Assembly: GCF_023715105.1 (NCBI RefSeq)
Contig: NZ_JAMBNO010000006.1
Location: 1-64,000 of the forward strand
Direction: 5' to 3'
DNA from: Hydrogenophaga intermedia
GTDB lineage: Bacteria; Pseudomonadota; Gammaproteobacteria; Burkholderiales; Burkholderiaceae_C
Length of the DNA stretch: 64,000 bases
Part shown: in pieces, positions 62,388-64,000 of the stretch
How the letters are laid out: each line of letters starts with the position of its first letter
Numbering within the stretch: the stretch's first letter is position 1
Made by a program: the position numbers and the translations under genes
Notes under the pieces: model-generated
The model's input: the letters and a program-made list of their open reading frames with translations, nothing else
Database searches by the model: none
What the model was told of the DNA's origin: nothing

Positions 62388-62950
62388 GCCGCTTCCTTGG
62401 GTAGCTCTTGCCGCTCGAATGACGGAAACGCCACGAACAGCTTGAACGCCAAGGCCATCGACAAGAGAACGAACAGGGGCGATGAACCGGGCATGGCAAC
62501 GGCATAGGCGGGCCACGCCAACGCCAGCACAACGCGAAACCCGCCGGCGACCGAGCGGCTGCACATGGCACCGCCCACAGCCCCCAGGAACAGCAAGCTG
62601 AGTCCCATGGCGGCAGCGCCGGCAGGGCTGTCGGAGAGCAGCCATGCGAGCGCGATGACATGCCCCGCATGGACCAACTGGAAGCCGGCTTGCTTCAGTG
62701 GATCACGGTAGTGGCCTCGGTGCCACCGCTGAAGCGGGGGCAGACTGCAGGCGATGCAGCCGCCAATCAGATCGATGGCCAGCAAGGCGACTAGGGTGAC
62801 GGCCCAATCGGCGGCGTCCCGGTGCGCAAGCACCTGCCCGCACAAAAGTCCTGCCATCAAGGCAGGGATGAGGATCAGGGCGATCTGGGCAACCGAAGCG
62901 CCCGTCCCGACGAGTCGATCCATAAGCGATGCGGGTTGGGAGGTGCGCAT
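62384..62950 (-). CDS. Small polytopic membrane protein, unknown
   Basis: A 188-residue protein with about 6 hydrophobic helices (for example VAQIALILIPALMAGLLCGQ and GLSLLFLGAVGGAMCSRSVA). ATG 62950 (MRTSQPASLMDRLV) is taken as start; the frame continues to 63070. It is coupled to the EamA gene by an ATGA overlap. No family recognised. Confidence 0.7.
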   Translation of the reverse strand: MRTSQPASLMDRLVGTGASVAQIALILIPALMAGLLCGQVLAHRDAADWAVTLVALLAIDLIGGCIACSLPPLQRWHRGHYRDPLKQAGFQLVHAGHVIALAWLLSDSPAGAAAMGLSLLFLGAVGGAMCSRSVAGGFRVVLALAWPAYAVAMPGSSPLFVLLSMALAFKLFVAFPSFERQELPKEAA

Positions 62951-63141
62951 GTCAGTGGTCGCAAGGCGATGACGTTGTGACGCCGACGGTAGCCTTGCCG
63001 CGCGGTCGATACCTGAAATCCATGCGCTCCACCCGCGCGCTGTTTCCTCCCTGCACCCCGCCATCGCCATCCTTGAAGGCAGCGTGACGCGGTGGTTGCG
63101 AATTTCCTGTTCACGGCATACGCGCTCGGCACGATCCGCGG

Positions 63142-63423
63142 ATGGACCACAGCACCGAGGATCAAACCCACCCGACGACGCCCGTTCACTTCGTTGGTCA
63201 AGTGCCCGTCGAGGTCAACCTGCCTGTCGGATCGGAGATCGAGTGCGTGGGGGGTCATCTGTGGTTCACCGTTCGACCACCCGACAGCAACTTCTATGTC
63301 GACGACAAGTTCCTGGTGACGGGTGAGAAGTTTCTGGCCACGCAGAACCTCCGGATCTGGGTCTCAAGCGTCAGGGGCGAGCCCGCGGGGTATCGGGTGA
63401 GGCCCGGCGTGCATCTCAGGTAA
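63142..63423 (+). CDS. DUF2917-like small protein
   Basis: A 93-residue soluble protein of beta-rich type: VGSEIECVGGHLWFTVRPPD, then DDKFLVTGEKFLATQNLRIW, resembling DUF2917 (W-x-T, D-x-x-L-x-x-G-x-x-L). It is divergent from the membrane-protein gene across 191 bases. Role unknown. Confidence 0.6.
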   Translation: MDHSTEDQTHPTTPVHFVGQVPVEVNLPVGSEIECVGGHLWFTVRPPDSNFYVDDKFLVTGEKFLATQNLRIWVSSVRGEPAGYRVRPGVHLR

Positions 63424-63459
63424 GGCAGGGCGCGCATCGCTGGCCTGCGTTGTCTCCCC

Positions 63460-64000
63460 TCAAGTCCACTGCGGCAAGTGGCTGCCGGGTGGCATGGAGG
63501 GCCTGGCCCACATGGCAGGTGTCTGTGCGAAGCGAGCGGCGTGCGTCGCAGCAACCAGGCGCCCGAATCCCGAGTCCGTGGCCTCCAGGAAGCACTCAAT
63601 GTCTGGCTTGGCGCACGCGAGTCCGTTGGGGATGCGTCCCATGGAGCGCAACCAGTTCGCCGTCTGCGCCAGCGAGACGCGCACGTGCCACGAGCCGCCC
63701 TCCTGTTGCTGGCGGATGAGCGCCGCCTGGGCGCCCAAGGCCATCAGGTATCCACTGGCGTGATCCAGGATCTGCATCGGCAGCGCCTTGGGCGTATCGG
63801 ACCCAGCGGCCTGCGCCTCAGCGTGGTTGAAGCCGGTTGCGGTCTGGACCAGCGAGTCGAATCCACGACGGTGAGCCCAAGGGCCTTCATGCCCGTAGGC
63901 GCTGAGCGACACGTAGACAATGCCCGGGCGCAGATGGGCAAGCCCTTCTGCGCTGAACCCCAGTGCGGCAAGCCCACCAGGCCGGTAGCCCTGCATGAAC
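63460..64000 (-). CDS. Class III CoA-transferase, C-terminal part (partial)
   Basis: The minus-strand frame enters from the right window edge and ends at 63460. Residues PGIVYVSLSAYGHEGPWAHR, then LQI-like MQILDHASGYLMALGAQAAL match the CaiB/BaiF family, with the catalytic region (LDHASG) shifted from the usual D-x-A. The N-terminal part is outside the window. Third member of this family here. Confidence 0.88.
   Translation of the reverse strand, partial: FMQGYRPGGLAALGFSAEGLAHLRPGIVYVSLSAYGHEGPWAHRRGFDSLVQTATGFNHAEAQAAGSDTPKALPMQILDHASGYLMALGAQAALIRQQQEGGSWHVRVSLAQTANWLRSMGRIPNGLACAKPDIECFLEATDSGFGRLVAATHAARFAQTPAMWARPSMPPGSHLPQWT

Overview
The window is GC-rich and densely coded. It has frequent ATGA or TGATG start/stop overlaps, an imuA-imuB-dnaE2 mutagenesis cassette, many TRAP and Bug-type solute-binding proteins, a liv ABC transporter and a DabAB inorganic-carbon uptake pair. 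This combination points to a beta-proteobacterium of the Burkholderiales, most likely Comamonadaceae (Hydrogenophaga-like). That placement is inferred from gene content; no rRNA gene is present.

Layout. 0-5.4 kb: LexA box and SOS cassette. 5.4-7.6 kb: EVE-domain protein, MFS transporter, Nudix hydrolase. 7.6-12.7 kb: a catabolic operon (Rieske oxygenase, glutamine synthetase-like ligase, ferredoxin, FAH-family hydrolase, TRAP binding protein) that ends in a clear terminator and diverges from a GntR regulator. 13.5-18.1 kb: livKHMGF branched-chain amino-acid-type ABC transporter. 18.2-23.9 kb: flavodoxin, then a LysR regulator divergent from dabB-dabA. 23.9-32.2 kb: a lower-GC mobile region. 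It begins at the 3' half of a tRNA-Arg, then has a tyrosine integrase, small unknown genes, truncated remnants (ParM/PRTRC-D-like, AbiC-like, VapC), an iteron-like 74-bp repeat array and a membrane-anchored double AAA+ ATPase.

32.2-40.9 kb: two catabolic gene sets. The first (Baeyer-Villiger monooxygenase, TRAP binding protein, SDR, esterase) is divergent from an SDR-MarR operon across two palindromic operators. It reads as a cyclic alcohol/ketone to lactone to hydroxyacid route. The second is a transporter-like membrane protein, a CoA-transferase and a small unknown protein. 41-52.8 kb: a larger CoA-dependent catabolic island with two Bug binding proteins, a KstD-like flavoprotein, NIPSNAP, MmgE/PrpD and MaoC on the plus strand. 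Opposite it lie a CoA-transferase, a thiolase-like protein lacking the usual nucleophilic Cys, a DUF35 protein and an acyl-CoA dehydrogenase, followed by a nitroreductase and a FadR-type GntR regulator. Three copies of one operator motif tie this island to that GntR.

52.9-58.6 kb: a lower-GC insertion of probable anti-phage genes. It holds a membrane Mrr-like nuclease and a tight two-gene unit, a PrrC/RloC-like AAA_13 ATPase with a CxxC hook and a PD-(D/E)XK-STAND NTPase fusion. This unit is the best candidate for an undescribed system. 58.7-64 kb: LysE exporter, PhzF-like isomerase, two EamA transporters, a small membrane protein, a DUF2917-like protein and a CoA-transferase cut by the window end.
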